Shown here one piece after another: positions 51,830 to 59,082 of a stretch of 64,000 nt of DNA; the stretch's first letter is position 1, and every line of letters begins with the position of its first letter. Both the position numbers and the translations under genes were made by a program. Under the pieces are notes generated by a model. The model saw only the letters and a program-made list of their open reading frames with translations, did not search any database and had not been told where the DNA came from. Source of the stretch: Lachnospiraceae bacterium (GTDB taxonomy: Bacteria; Bacillota; Clostridia; Lachnospirales; Lachnospiraceae); the NCBI GenBank assembly GCA_017449075.1, contig JAFSKG010000011.1, positions 1 through 64,000 of the forward strand. Direction: 5' to 3'.

Positions 51830-53272
51830 CTATTTTATAAATTCAATAGTAATGACAAATGAAGTTCCTTTTCCTTCTTCACTCTCAACTTTAACATCAG
51901 CACCTAGATAATCAGCAGAGCTCTTAACTACAGCAAGACCTATACCAAAGTGACCGTCTTCGCCTTTATAATAGCGAGTGAAAATATTTTGCAAATTCTT
52001 TTTATCAATGCCTTTTCCATCATCAGCAATCGTAATGATATACTCGTAGTGGACGACATCCTGTCGTCCATCGTAGGGGCGAGCTTGCGAGCCCGCTTTC
52101 TTTAGATTAATTACTACTTTTGAATTTGCATACTTTATTCCATTGCTAAGCAGATTTTGTATAATTCGCACTAATAACTTCCTATCACTATTTATCATGC
52201 CCTCATCATCTAACTCATTTTCAAATATCACTTTCTTACTTTCATCTATAACTTTAACTGTCTCCACCTGCTCACTTATCAAATCAACAAGACTCAACTC
52301 TTCCTTATTTCCTTTATAAGTATCATTATCAAAACGACTCAAGACAAGTATGTTCTCAATCATTTCTTTTAACTGATTTCCAGTTCTGAGTATAACATCA
52401 CATGCTTTATTTTTATCTTTTATAATTCCAGCCTTTAAACCATCAGCATATCCAAGTATTGATACAAGAGGAGTTCTCAGGTCATGCGCAACATTTTCAT
52501 AGATAGTGTTCTTTCGATTTGTCTCTTCATCAATTTTTTCTTGCATATTAGTGAGTGACTGTCTAAGAGATTCAAGTTCTGTGGTAGATATATTTTTTTT
52601 CCCTATAGTTACTCCCTTTCCAATCACATACTCCTCTGACTCTTTTGAAAGTTTAATAATAGGCTTTGACAAGTCTCTTGCAACTATATATACAGTAAAT
52701 ATAACCAACACCAGCACTATAATCTGAATAAAAAGAAGTTGTCTTGAGCTTTCTCGAAGCAGGTTTGATTTACCTGTTAGTTCTTGTATAACTACAAAAT
52801 ATTTCTCCTTAATATTTAACGAATCACTTGTGACATAGGTATTTGCAATATATTCTTTTTTGTTAAACACTATGTTCGTAAGCGTCCCTTCTTCAAGCTC
52901 ATAGTCACTTAACAAAGAAGCTAAAAACGAAAGCATTTCCCTGTCGATGTAAATGTTATTATCAAAAAGTGAAACTTCATTAAAATTACTATCAAAAACA
53001 TAAACTTGTGTGTTATTCCCTTGATTTACCAAGTGTTCTGATGGTTTAAGTGTAAATGTCTTCTCGTCAGAGTTTTTAAACTCATTTATCTGCACTACCA
53101 CATCATTATAGGCTTCGTTTAATTTTTCTTTCGCATTATCCTTTACAAATCTGTCTATAGAAAAATAGTTAATCAAAAAAGTAGCGACAGCAAAAATCAC
53201 CACTATTTGAACAATAGGCCAAAATATTTTGCTAAATATCTTTTGCGTTTTCTTATTTACTGCTCTTTCCAT
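51830..53272 (-). CDS. Sensor histidine kinase with translated repeat insertion in its ATPase domain
   Basis: A membrane sensor with two helices (about residues 13-33 and 182-205) flanking an extracytoplasmic domain. A HAMP-like linker, HisKA with the phospho-acceptor in NVAHDLRTPL (about His263) and a HATPase domain follow: N box NLLSNGIKYA, G1 ADDGKGI, G2 GHFGIGLAVV. Between the N box and G1, residues about 393-409 (GSQARPYDGRQDVVHY) are encoded by a 49-nt palindromic repeat pair (52046-52094). The frame stays open. It lies before the strand that leads to the ADDGKG motif and probably forms a surface loop. The start overlaps the regulator gene by 20 bp and is translationally coupled. Confidence 0.92.
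   Translation of the reverse strand: MERAVNKKTQKIFSKIFWPIVQIVVIFAVATFLINYFSIDRFVKDNAKEKLNEAYNDVVVQINEFKNSDEKTFTLKPSEHLVNQGNNTQVYVFDSNFNEVSLFDNNIYIDREMLSFLASLLSDYELEEGTLTNIVFNKKEYIANTYVTSDSLNIKEKYFVVIQELTGKSNLLRESSRQLLFIQIIVLVLVIFTVYIVARDLSKPIIKLSKESEEYVIGKGVTIGKKNISTTELESLRQSLTNMQEKIDEETNRKNTIYENVAHDLRTPLVSILGYADGLKAGIIKDKNKACDVILRTGNQLKEMIENILVLSRFDNDTYKGNKEELSLVDLISEQVETVKVIDESKKVIFENELDDEGMINSDRKLLVRIIQNLLSNGIKYANSKVVINLKKAGSQARPYDGRQDVVHYEYIITIADDGKGIDKKNLQNIFTRYYKGEDGHFGIGLAVVKSSADYLGADVKVESEEGKGTSFVITIEFIK
52046..52094. repeat. Palindromic repeat pair inside the histidine kinase gene
   Basis: GTAGTGGACGACATCCTGTC with GTCCATC, then GTAGGGGCGAGCTTGCGAGC with CC. It is translated on the minus strand without stops. 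Confidence 0.9.
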
Positions 53273-53972
53273 CAGAAAGTCTATATCCTACTCCCCATAT
53301 CGTGTCTATACTTATCTTTGCCTTATTCTCATCAAGTTTTTTTCTAAGCCTTTTTAGAAGATCATCTATAACTCTATTATCATCTTCTTCATATCCCCAC
53401 ACATCTGCAAGTATATCTTTTTTTGTAACAGCTTCTTTTTGCTTTTCGAACATGTAAACTAAAAATTTATACTCTATATTTGTAAATGATACTTCTTTCT
53501 TATTTATAGTTACTTTCATCGCGCCTGTGTCAATAGTGACATTTGAATACTCAAGTATTACTTTTGGCTTCTCAACTTTTTTTACAGGTCCTTTTTCACT
53601 TCTTCTTAAAACATTTTTTACTCTTGCCACAAGTTCAAGAGGCATAAAAGGTTTAACTATATAATCATCACTTCCATCATTAAATCCTCTAACCTTATCC
53701 ACTTCTTGATCTTTTGCCGAAACCAAAATCACAGGTACTTCACTTTTCTCTCTTATCTTAGTAAGTGCTTCGAAACCATCCATTCCTGGAAGCATTATGT
53801 CAAGAGTTATAAGATTTGGCTCTTTTTTTCTTACTGCATTTAAAAGTTTCTCTGCAGTGTCAAATGTCTCTGCTTCAAAATTATCATTTTCAAGATACAT
53901 TTTGATAAGTTCTGATATATTTTTATCATCGTCACACACATATACTATCTTTTTACTCACTTTTTCTGCCAT
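53253..53972 (-). CDS. OmpR/PhoB-family response regulator
   Basis: The receiver domain (about 8-125) has the acidic pair in VYVCDDDKN, the phosphorylated Asp58 in LITLDIMLPGMDG, Thr/Ser in ILVSAKD and the lysine of DYIVKPF. A winged-helix DNA-binding domain (about 143-235) has NIEYKFLVYMFEKQ, DVWGYEEDDNRVIDDLLKRL and TIWGVGYRL. It pairs with the overlapping kinase gene. AAAGGAG precedes the start. Target genes are not evident; the divergently transcribed secreted protein at 54143 is a candidate. Confidence 0.94.
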   Translation of the reverse strand: MAEKVSKKIVYVCDDDKNISELIKMYLENDNFEAETFDTAEKLLNAVRKKEPNLITLDIMLPGMDGFEALTKIREKSEVPVILVSAKDQEVDKVRGFNDGSDDYIVKPFMPLELVARVKNVLRRSEKGPVKKVEKPKVILEYSNVTIDTGAMKVTINKKEVSFTNIEYKFLVYMFEKQKEAVTKKDILADVWGYEEDDNRVIDDLLKRLRKKLDENKAKISIDTIWGVGYRLSDGKSSK

Positions 53973-54142
53973 ATATTTATCTCCTTTGCTTTTAAATTAT
54001 ACTACATATTACAATATAATTAAACTCTATTGTTTATTTTTACCCCTATTTTGCCACATTTCTACCACTAACATTTTTTTCAATCTGTGCTATATTATAC
54101 TTGTAAATCCGAAGAGGAAAAAATAAGGAAAAGGTGAACAAT

Positions 54143-54658
54143 ATGAAAAACATATTTAAAGCAACAATTTTAATAATGAGTCTTTTAACAATAGGAAGTA
54201 TGCAAGTTTTTGCAACTAATGTAGACGTACAAGGTGCCACTTCAGAATATGCAGAAAGTTCTGATACAAGTGCAGAAGCTAAGGCGTATAACGAAAAGGC
54301 TAAGACTATAAGAGCAGAAATCAATACTTATACTTCTCAAATTAAAGAACTTAGAGAGTATAACAATTCTGTCAGCAAAAAAGTTAAGACTATTAGTGAA
54401 AAATATAAGGAAGACAAAAACTCTTTTTCAAGTGATAAATTAAAACAAATTAAAGAACTTAGAAAGTCAATAAAAACAACTGACAAAAAAGAGAAAACTG
54501 TTACAGAGAAAGATTCTGTTAAGTCACTCGTACAAAATAAAGAATACGATAAGGCACTTGCAAGACTTAACGAAATACTTGAGGCTAAAAAAGTACAACT
54601 AAAAACATTGCAAGATAGAAATGCTATCTGGCGTCAAATAGACGCAATTATCGGATAG
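54143..54658 (+). CDS. Secreted coiled-coil protein of unknown function
   Basis: An N-terminal signal peptide (KNIFKATILIMSLLTIGSMQ, cleavage near VFA-TN) is followed by a Ser/Glu-rich stretch and then about 120 residues of charged helix. Heptad-like segments (KAKTIRAEINTYTSQIKELR and later ARLNEILEAKKVQLKTLQDR) suggest a coiled coil. I start at ATG 54143 behind AAAAGG; a GTG three codons earlier is the alternative. Lysine-rich and 171 residues long, it resembles small secreted Spy-like or hook proteins only in general form. It lies divergent from the response regulator gene and may belong to its regulon. Confidence 0.65.
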   Translation: MKNIFKATILIMSLLTIGSMQVFATNVDVQGATSEYAESSDTSAEAKAYNEKAKTIRAEINTYTSQIKELREYNNSVSKKVKTISEKYKEDKNSFSSDKLKQIKELRKSIKTTDKKEKTVTEKDSVKSLVQNKEYDKALARLNEILEAKKVQLKTLQDRNAIWRQIDAIIG

Positions 54659-54685
54659 AACATATAATAAACCCCTCCAAAAAAG

Positions 54686-54718
54686 AAAACCGGGAAGCAT
54701 AATGCTCTCCGGTTTTTT
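54686..54718 (+). terminator. Terminator of the secreted coiled-coil protein gene
   Basis: A two-part stem: AAAACCGG/CCGGTTTT outer and AGCAT/ATGCT inner, then T6. Confidence 0.9.
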
Positions 54719-54756
54719 CTTGCTAAAAAACTATAATTATTCTATAATACTATTTC

Positions 54757-54781
54757 GTAGGGGCGAAAGCTTGCGGAGCCC
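54757..54781. repeat. Palindromic repeat upstream of pduL
   Basis: GTAGGGGCGAAAGCTTGCGG with AGCCC. It ends 2 nt before the AAGGAG of pduL. Confidence 0.9.
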
Positions 54782-54793
54782 GAAGGAGTAATT

Positions 54794-55351
54794 ATGATAA
54801 CTTTAGAAATGAGTGCACGTCACGTACATGTATCAAAAGAAGATTTAGAAATCCTTTTTGGAAAAGGATATCAATTAAAAAAGAAAAAAGACCTTTCTCA
54901 GCCTGGGCAGTTTTCTTGTGAAGAAAGAGTTGAAGTTATAGGTGAAAGAAGTTCTGGAATGCTTTCTATTCTTGGACCAGAAAGAAAAGAAACTCAAGTC
55001 GAGATTTCTCTAACTGATGCCAGAGCACTAGGCCTTAAGGCTCCAGTTCGTGAATCTGGCGACTTACACGACGCTGGACCTGTAACTATAAAAGGGCCTG
55101 CTGGTGAAATAAAAAAAGAGCATGCAGTAATCTGTGCAAAGAGACATATACATATGACAGAGGCTGATGCAAAAAATTATAATGTAAAAAATGGCGACAT
55201 TGTCAAAGTTTCTGTAAACTCACCAGAGAGAAAACTCATCTTTGACGATGTAGTTATAAGAATTAGCAACTCTTATGCTCTCGCCATGCACATTGACACA
55301 GATGAAGCAAACGCTTGTGTCGGAGCTACCGAAGCAACAATCATATCGTAG
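54794..55351 (+). CDS. pduL: Phosphate acyltransferase PduL
   Basis: It interconverts acyl-CoA and acyl phosphate (acetyl or propanoyl), structurally unrelated to classical Pta. The two PduL domains are recognised by their metal-binding His motifs SARHVHVS near the N-terminus and CAKRHIHMT in the middle, plus RPGQFSCEE-like PGQFSCEERVEVIG and RESGDLHDAGP. At 185 residues it is shorter at the N-terminus than shell-targeted PduL, so there is no visible microcompartment signal. With ackA after a 61-nt gap it forms an acetyl-CoA to acetate pathway yielding ATP. The TAG stop belongs to a repeat copy. Confidence 0.93.
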   Translation: MITLEMSARHVHVSKEDLEILFGKGYQLKKKKDLSQPGQFSCEERVEVIGERSSGMLSILGPERKETQVEISLTDARALGLKAPVRESGDLHDAGPVTIKGPAGEIKKEHAVICAKRHIHMTEADAKNYNVKNGDIVKVSVNSPERKLIFDDVVIRISNSYALAMHIDTDEANACVGATEATIIS

Positions 55352-55399
55352 GGGACGACATTCTGTCGTCCCTCGTAGGGGCGAACGCTTGCGGAGCCC
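55348..55399. repeat. Palindromic repeat pair between pduL and ackA
   Basis: GTAGGGGACGACATTCTGTC with GTCCCTC, then GTAGGGGCGAACGCTTGCGG with AGCCC. The first TAG is the pduL stop; the end lies 3 nt before the AAGGA of ackA. Confidence 0.92.
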
Positions 55400-55412
55400 G
55401 AAAGGATAAATT

Positions 55413-56603
55413 ATGAATATTTTAGTATTAAACTGTGGTTCATCATCTCTCAAATACCAACTGATCAACATGGACAATGAATCACTCATCGCAAAAGGAA
55501 CAATTGAGAGAATCGGAATAGATGGTTCTAATCTTGTACAAAAAGTTCCAGGAAAAGACAATTACAAAGTAGAAAAACCTATAAAAGATCACGTAGAGGC
55601 TGCCAACCTTATGTTTTCTGCATTAACAGATTCTACTAATGGTGTCATAAAATCTCTTGATGAGATTTCTGCAATTGGGCATCGTGTACTTCATGGAGGC
55701 ATTAAACTCACTGAATCAGTATTAGTAGATGATAAGGTTAAAGATGTAATCCGTGAATGTTTTGACCTAGGTCCTCTTCATAACCCAGCAAACCTTATGG
55801 GCATAGAGGCCTGCGAAAAAAATGCAGCTGGCAAGAAAAACGTCGCAGTGTTTGACACAACATTTGGTATGAGCATGGAAGAGAAAGCATATCTCTATGC
55901 CATTCCTTATGAGTACTTTGAAAAATATTCTGTCCGCCGCTATGGATTCCATGGCACAAGTCATATGTTTGTATCAAAAGAAACTATTAAATTCGGAAAT
56001 TTAAAACCTGATGCAAAAGTTATAGTCTGCCACCTTGGAAATGGTGCTTCTATCTCAGCATCTATCGGTGGAAAATGTGTTGACACTTCTATGGGCTTAA
56101 CTCCGCTTGAAGGACTTGTGATGGGAACTCGTTCTGGAGACATAGACCCTGCTATAGTTCAATATATCTGCAACAAAGAAAAAAAATCTGTTGACGAAGT
56201 GTTAAATATGTTAAATAAAAAATCTGGACTACTTGGTTTAAGTAATATTTCTTCTGATTATAGGGATTTGAAAGGAAAAATGGAGGCTGGTGACAAAGCT
56301 GCAAAAAGAGCTCTTGATGCCATGAAATATCGTATAGCAAAATACATCGGCTCATACTTTGTAGCACTTGGCGGATGTGATGCTATCACATTTACAGCTG
56401 GTATGGGAGAAAATCAAAAAGAACTAAGAGAAGATGTATGCAAATATCTTGAATGCCTCGGTGTAAAAATTGATGCAAATAGAAATGATGTTCGTGACAA
56501 AGCAACTTTAATATCAACAGATGATTCGAAAATAAAAGTATATATGATTCCAACAAATGAAGAATTGATGATTGCTAGAGAGACAATGAGACTTGCAAAA
56601 TAA
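55413..56603 (+). CDS. ackA: Acetate kinase
   Basis: It converts acetyl phosphate and ADP to acetate and ATP, the energy-yielding end of fermentation. Motifs are NILVLNCGSSSLKYQLI, GHRVLHGG, VAVFDTTFG, RRYGFHGTSH, VCHLGNGASISA and GDIDPAIV; the C-terminal part has FTAGMGENQ and PTNEELMIARE. At 396 residues it is full length. It is cotranscribed with pduL; a terminator follows its stop. Confidence 0.97.
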   Translation: MNILVLNCGSSSLKYQLINMDNESLIAKGTIERIGIDGSNLVQKVPGKDNYKVEKPIKDHVEAANLMFSALTDSTNGVIKSLDEISAIGHRVLHGGIKLTESVLVDDKVKDVIRECFDLGPLHNPANLMGIEACEKNAAGKKNVAVFDTTFGMSMEEKAYLYAIPYEYFEKYSVRRYGFHGTSHMFVSKETIKFGNLKPDAKVIVCHLGNGASISASIGGKCVDTSMGLTPLEGLVMGTRSGDIDPAIVQYICNKEKKSVDEVLNMLNKKSGLLGLSNISSDYRDLKGKMEAGDKAAKRALDAMKYRIAKYIGSYFVALGGCDAITFTAGMGENQKELREDVCKYLECLGVKIDANRNDVRDKATLISTDDSKIKVYMIPTNEELMIARETMRLAK

Positions 56604-56607
56604 AAAT

Positions 56608-56630
56608 GGGCGGGTAACCGCCCTTTTTTA
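56608..56630. terminator. Terminator between ackA and the PIN gene
   Basis: Stem GGGCGG/CCGCCC, loop GTAA, then TTTTTTTA on the plus strand; a weaker T-rich tail on the minus strand may serve the PIN gene. Confidence 0.88.
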
Positions 56631-56640
56631 TTTCAAATAT

Positions 56641-57045
56641 TTATTTAATTATATATGTTAATATATAATCTTTTATTGTCATAATCTTTGGAGTCTCTAT
56701 ATCCACTTCTTTAAAATCTTCATCTCCAGTAATAAACAAATCTACTTTTGATACAATTGCTGCATATAACACGTCATAATCTTTTTCATCTCTAATTCTA
56801 AATAATTTTTTGTTCTCAACATTTTTTACAATTATTTCTTCGGCTTCTATATCTTTCAAGAATGTGTTTAACACATCTATTTTATTTGGAAACTTTTTGT
56901 TAAAAACTTCTTTAAGTTCATCAATAATGATATTTGATATAACCCATGTATCATTTTTTAATAAGTAATTAAAAAATAAGTTCATTCTTTCATTGTTGAA
57001 AAGAATGAACGATATGATTACATTTGTATCAAGCATTACTCGCAT
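56641..57045 (-). CDS. PIN-domain ribonuclease toxin
   Basis: A 134-residue PIN protein of the COG1569 type with the acidic active-site set in MLDTNVIISFIL (Asp6), VISNIIIDELKEVF (Glu near 43), IRDEKDYDVLYAAI and LFITGDEDF. Such toxins cleave RNA and are held in check by a DNA-binding antitoxin. Its ATG overlaps the stop of the upstream AbrB-type gene by one base (TAATG), the standard toxin-antitoxin arrangement. Target RNA unknown. Confidence 0.85.
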   Translation of the reverse strand: MRVMLDTNVIISFILFNNERMNLFFNYLLKNDTWVISNIIIDELKEVFNKKFPNKIDVLNTFLKDIEAEEIIVKNVENKKLFRIRDEKDYDVLYAAIVSKVDLFITGDEDFKEVDIETPKIMTIKDYILTYIIK

Positions 57046-57296
57046 TACTTATTGCCTCTTATTTCTTTGACTATTCTCAAAACATCCTCATCAGAATAGA
57101 TGCCTGCTTTTTCTGCTTCGCCTTCCATAGCTTTTCTTATACTATGAAAAGCATTAACATTAGCATTTTCAATAATAATCTGACCTTGTTCATTCTCATA
57201 AAACAATATTTTATTGCCATCATTAATATTCAGTTTTTTTCTTATTTCAGCAGGTACTGTAACCTGTCCTTTGCTTGTTACTTTTGCTAGTACCAT
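57045..57296 (-). CDS. AbrB/MazE-type antitoxin
   Basis: An N-terminal swapped-hairpin DNA-binding domain, MVLAKVTSKGQVTVPAEIRK followed by KLNINDGNKILFY, of the SpoVT-AbrB family, with a C-terminal acidic helix that would bind the PIN toxin. I start at ATG 57296 with GGAGG 5 nt upstream; the 20-residue extension to 57356 lies in the promoter region. At 83 residues it has antitoxin length. It probably represses its own promoter together with the toxin. Confidence 0.85.
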   Translation of the reverse strand: MVLAKVTSKGQVTVPAEIRKKLNINDGNKILFYENEQGQIIIENANVNAFHSIRKAMEGEAEKAGIYSDEDVLRIVKEIRGNK

Positions 57297-57382
57297 AGTA
57301 ACCTCCATGTACAATGCTTTCATTGTATTCCTTACTTTCCTTACATTATACCACACTTATTAAATTTGTCAAGACATGCCTT

Positions 57383-57943
57383 CTATACTTCGATTTTTGC
57401 TTTATTTTTCTTATGTATTTTCACAAGACCTGTCTTATGTAGCGCAAGCATCAAAGATGGTATAAATATGAGTTGGAAAATTATTCCTGGTATTGCATTT
57501 AAAAATGCTCCTGCCATAAACATTTGCCAAGTGAATGGCTGTCCATTTATACCAAGTAATATCATCTGAACTATGCCCCACACAATTCTTCCTGCTAACA
57601 TAGCTATGATTAGTGCTTCATAAAGTGCTATTATACATTTCCATCTTGAATTCTTATATATAAGTCCGGATACCAAGCCATAAGTTGCAAGTTCGAAACT
57701 CATTGATATAGCTGTTGGATAAAGTGGTGGCATGCCAAACGTGAAATGTCTAAGTATTGGCAGTATTAGTCCTACGATTAAACCATAAACTGGTCCAACT
57801 ATAAGTCCACATAGAAAAACTGGAAGGTGCATTGGCAAAAATGCATTACCGAGTTGCTTCAATTGACCTGTCAAAAGTGGGAGGACAAGTCCAATCGCAA
57901 TGAAAAGTGCTGATAGTGTTAAATTTTTAGTTCTCTCTGACAT
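57383..57943 (-). CDS. ECF transporter S component
   Basis: A substrate-capturing membrane subunit of an energy-coupling-factor vitamin importer, about six helices in 186 residues. The start TLSALFIAIGLVLPLLTGQL and the block FLPMHLPVFLCGLIVGPVYG with FGMPPLYPTAISMSFELATY are shared by a common clostridial S-component family whose substrate is not known to me. The shared EcfA/EcfT energising module must be encoded elsewhere. GGAGGAG precedes the start. No riboswitch is visible in the short upstream gap, so regulation gives no clue. Confidence 0.85.
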   Translation of the reverse strand: MSERTKNLTLSALFIAIGLVLPLLTGQLKQLGNAFLPMHLPVFLCGLIVGPVYGLIVGLILPILRHFTFGMPPLYPTAISMSFELATYGLVSGLIYKNSRWKCIIALYEALIIAMLAGRIVWGIVQMILLGINGQPFTWQMFMAGAFLNAIPGIIFQLIFIPSLMLALHKTGLVKIHKKNKAKIEV

Positions 57944-57991
57944 ATTTAAATCTCCTCCTAATATAAGTACTTTTATTTAAATTAATAATTT

Positions 57992-58354
57992 TTAGCCTCT
58001 TCTTTTGTTATCCAAATCTATGACATCATCAATTATCACATTATCTTTTGTTGTTTCCAACACTGAATTAAGTTTATTGTTATCGTTTAACTTAAAAATG
58101 TATATGGCTTTTTTGAATTCTAATGCAGTTTTTATTTCCCAATCTATGTTTTTACTCTCATGAGAGGTTTTTCCTACAAAAAATAATACTGAATCAGATT
58201 GTTTAATTTTTTTCTTTGCAACAAATTTCCAAAAAAGAAAAATATAATTTAACATCAATATTTCAATGTTGGCTAGTTGCTTTTTCAGTTTATTCTCAAT
58301 AATTGCTTTTACTTCTTTTCTATCTTTTCCAGAGTGTATGATAAAAACCTTCAT
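57992..58354 (-). CDS. TIR-like (MTH538/ThsB-type) small protein
   Basis: A 120-residue protein with the layout of MTH538/DUF1863 TIR-like domains. It starts with VFIIHSGKDRKEVKAIIENK, has a middle SDSVLFFVGKTSHESKNIDW with the conserved Trp-Glu pair (Trp72, Glu73) in IDWEIKTALEFKKAIYIFKL, and ends soon after. In Thoeris-type defence such domains make NAD-derived signals, but no ThsA or other effector gene adjoins: the neighbours are an ECF S component and deoC. It may be a solitary sensor or a remnant of a larger locus. The family call rests on pattern only. Confidence 0.6.
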   Translation of the reverse strand: MKVFIIHSGKDRKEVKAIIENKLKKQLANIEILMLNYIFLFWKFVAKKKIKQSDSVLFFVGKTSHESKNIDWEIKTALEFKKAIYIFKLNDNNKLNSVLETTKDNVIIDDVIDLDNKRRG

Positions 58355-58391
58355 AGTATCCTTAATTATATCAAATTTATATTATATATGC

Positions 58392-58417
58392 AAAAGAGGT
58401 GGCGAACCACCTCTTTT
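58392..58417 (-). terminator. Terminator of the nucleoside operon after deoC
   Basis: A perfect 11-bp stem AAAAGAGGTGG/CCACCTCTTTT around CGAA. Confidence 0.88.
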
Positions 58418-58419
58418 AT

Positions 58420-59079
58420 CTAAAACTCTTTTATTATATCTTCCGTCCTACTAACACCAAACCTTCTTGCTCCAGCCTTATAAAGTGCATCCACATCTTC
58501 TTTTGTCTTTATGCCGCCTGCAGCTTTGACTTTGCACTTGTCGCCAACTACCTCTTTCATGAGTTTAACATCTGCAGCTGTAGCACCTGTTGGAGCAAAT
58601 CCTGTAGATGTCTTTACAAAATCGACTCCTACTTCTCTACATATCTCGCAGACCTTTCTCTTTTCAGCGTCGGTAAGATATGCATTTTCAATTATAACCT
58701 TTAGAAGTTTGCCGTGCCAGCTTACTGTTGTATATATTTCTTTTATCTCTTGCTTGACATAATCATAATCTTTGTCTTTAAGTGCTGCGACATTTATGAC
58801 CATATCTATCTCGTCTGCACCATTTTTTATAGCATCTTTAGTCTCAAATACTTTTACCTCTTTTGTATTTTGACCAAGGGGAAATCCTATAACTGTGCAC
58901 ACCTTAACACCTGTACCTTTAAGACATTCACTCGCATATTTTACATAATATGGGTTGATACAAACAGATGCTGTGTGATTCTCTTTTGCAAAACTTAAAA
59001 TCTTATCAACTTTATCCTCTGTTGCATCGGCTTTTAGTACTGTATGATCAACCATACTCAAAAATTCTTGTTTATACAT
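58420..59079 (-). CDS. deoC: Deoxyribose-phosphate aldolase
   Basis: It cleaves 2-deoxyribose-5-phosphate to acetaldehyde and glyceraldehyde-3-phosphate. Visible are VDHTVLKADATEDKVDKILS, VCTVIGFPLGQNTKEVKVFE, EIDMVINVAALK, the Schiff-base lysine in VDFVKTSTGFAPTGAT and VKAAGGIKTKEDV. At 219 residues it has standard length. It is the last gene of the importer operon, 3 nt after the second permease, so the cell imports deoxynucleosides and uses their sugar as carbon source. Confidence 0.96.
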   Translation of the reverse strand: MYKQEFLSMVDHTVLKADATEDKVDKILSFAKENHTASVCINPYYVKYASECLKGTGVKVCTVIGFPLGQNTKEVKVFETKDAIKNGADEIDMVINVAALKDKDYDYVKQEIKEIYTTVSWHGKLLKVIIENAYLTDAEKRKVCEICREVGVDFVKTSTGFAPTGATAADVKLMKEVVGDKCKVKAAGGIKTKEDVDALYKAGARRFGVSRTEDIIKEF

Positions 59080-59082
59080 ATA

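Noticed and set aside
1437..55399. Palindromic repeats considered as insertion-sequence ends
   Set aside because: No transposase frame lies between or near any pair, and units are far too short for autonomous elements.
57297..57356. N-terminal extension of the AbrB-type antitoxin
   Set aside because: It lacks a ribosome binding site, covers the SD of the internal ATG, and is foreign to the family.
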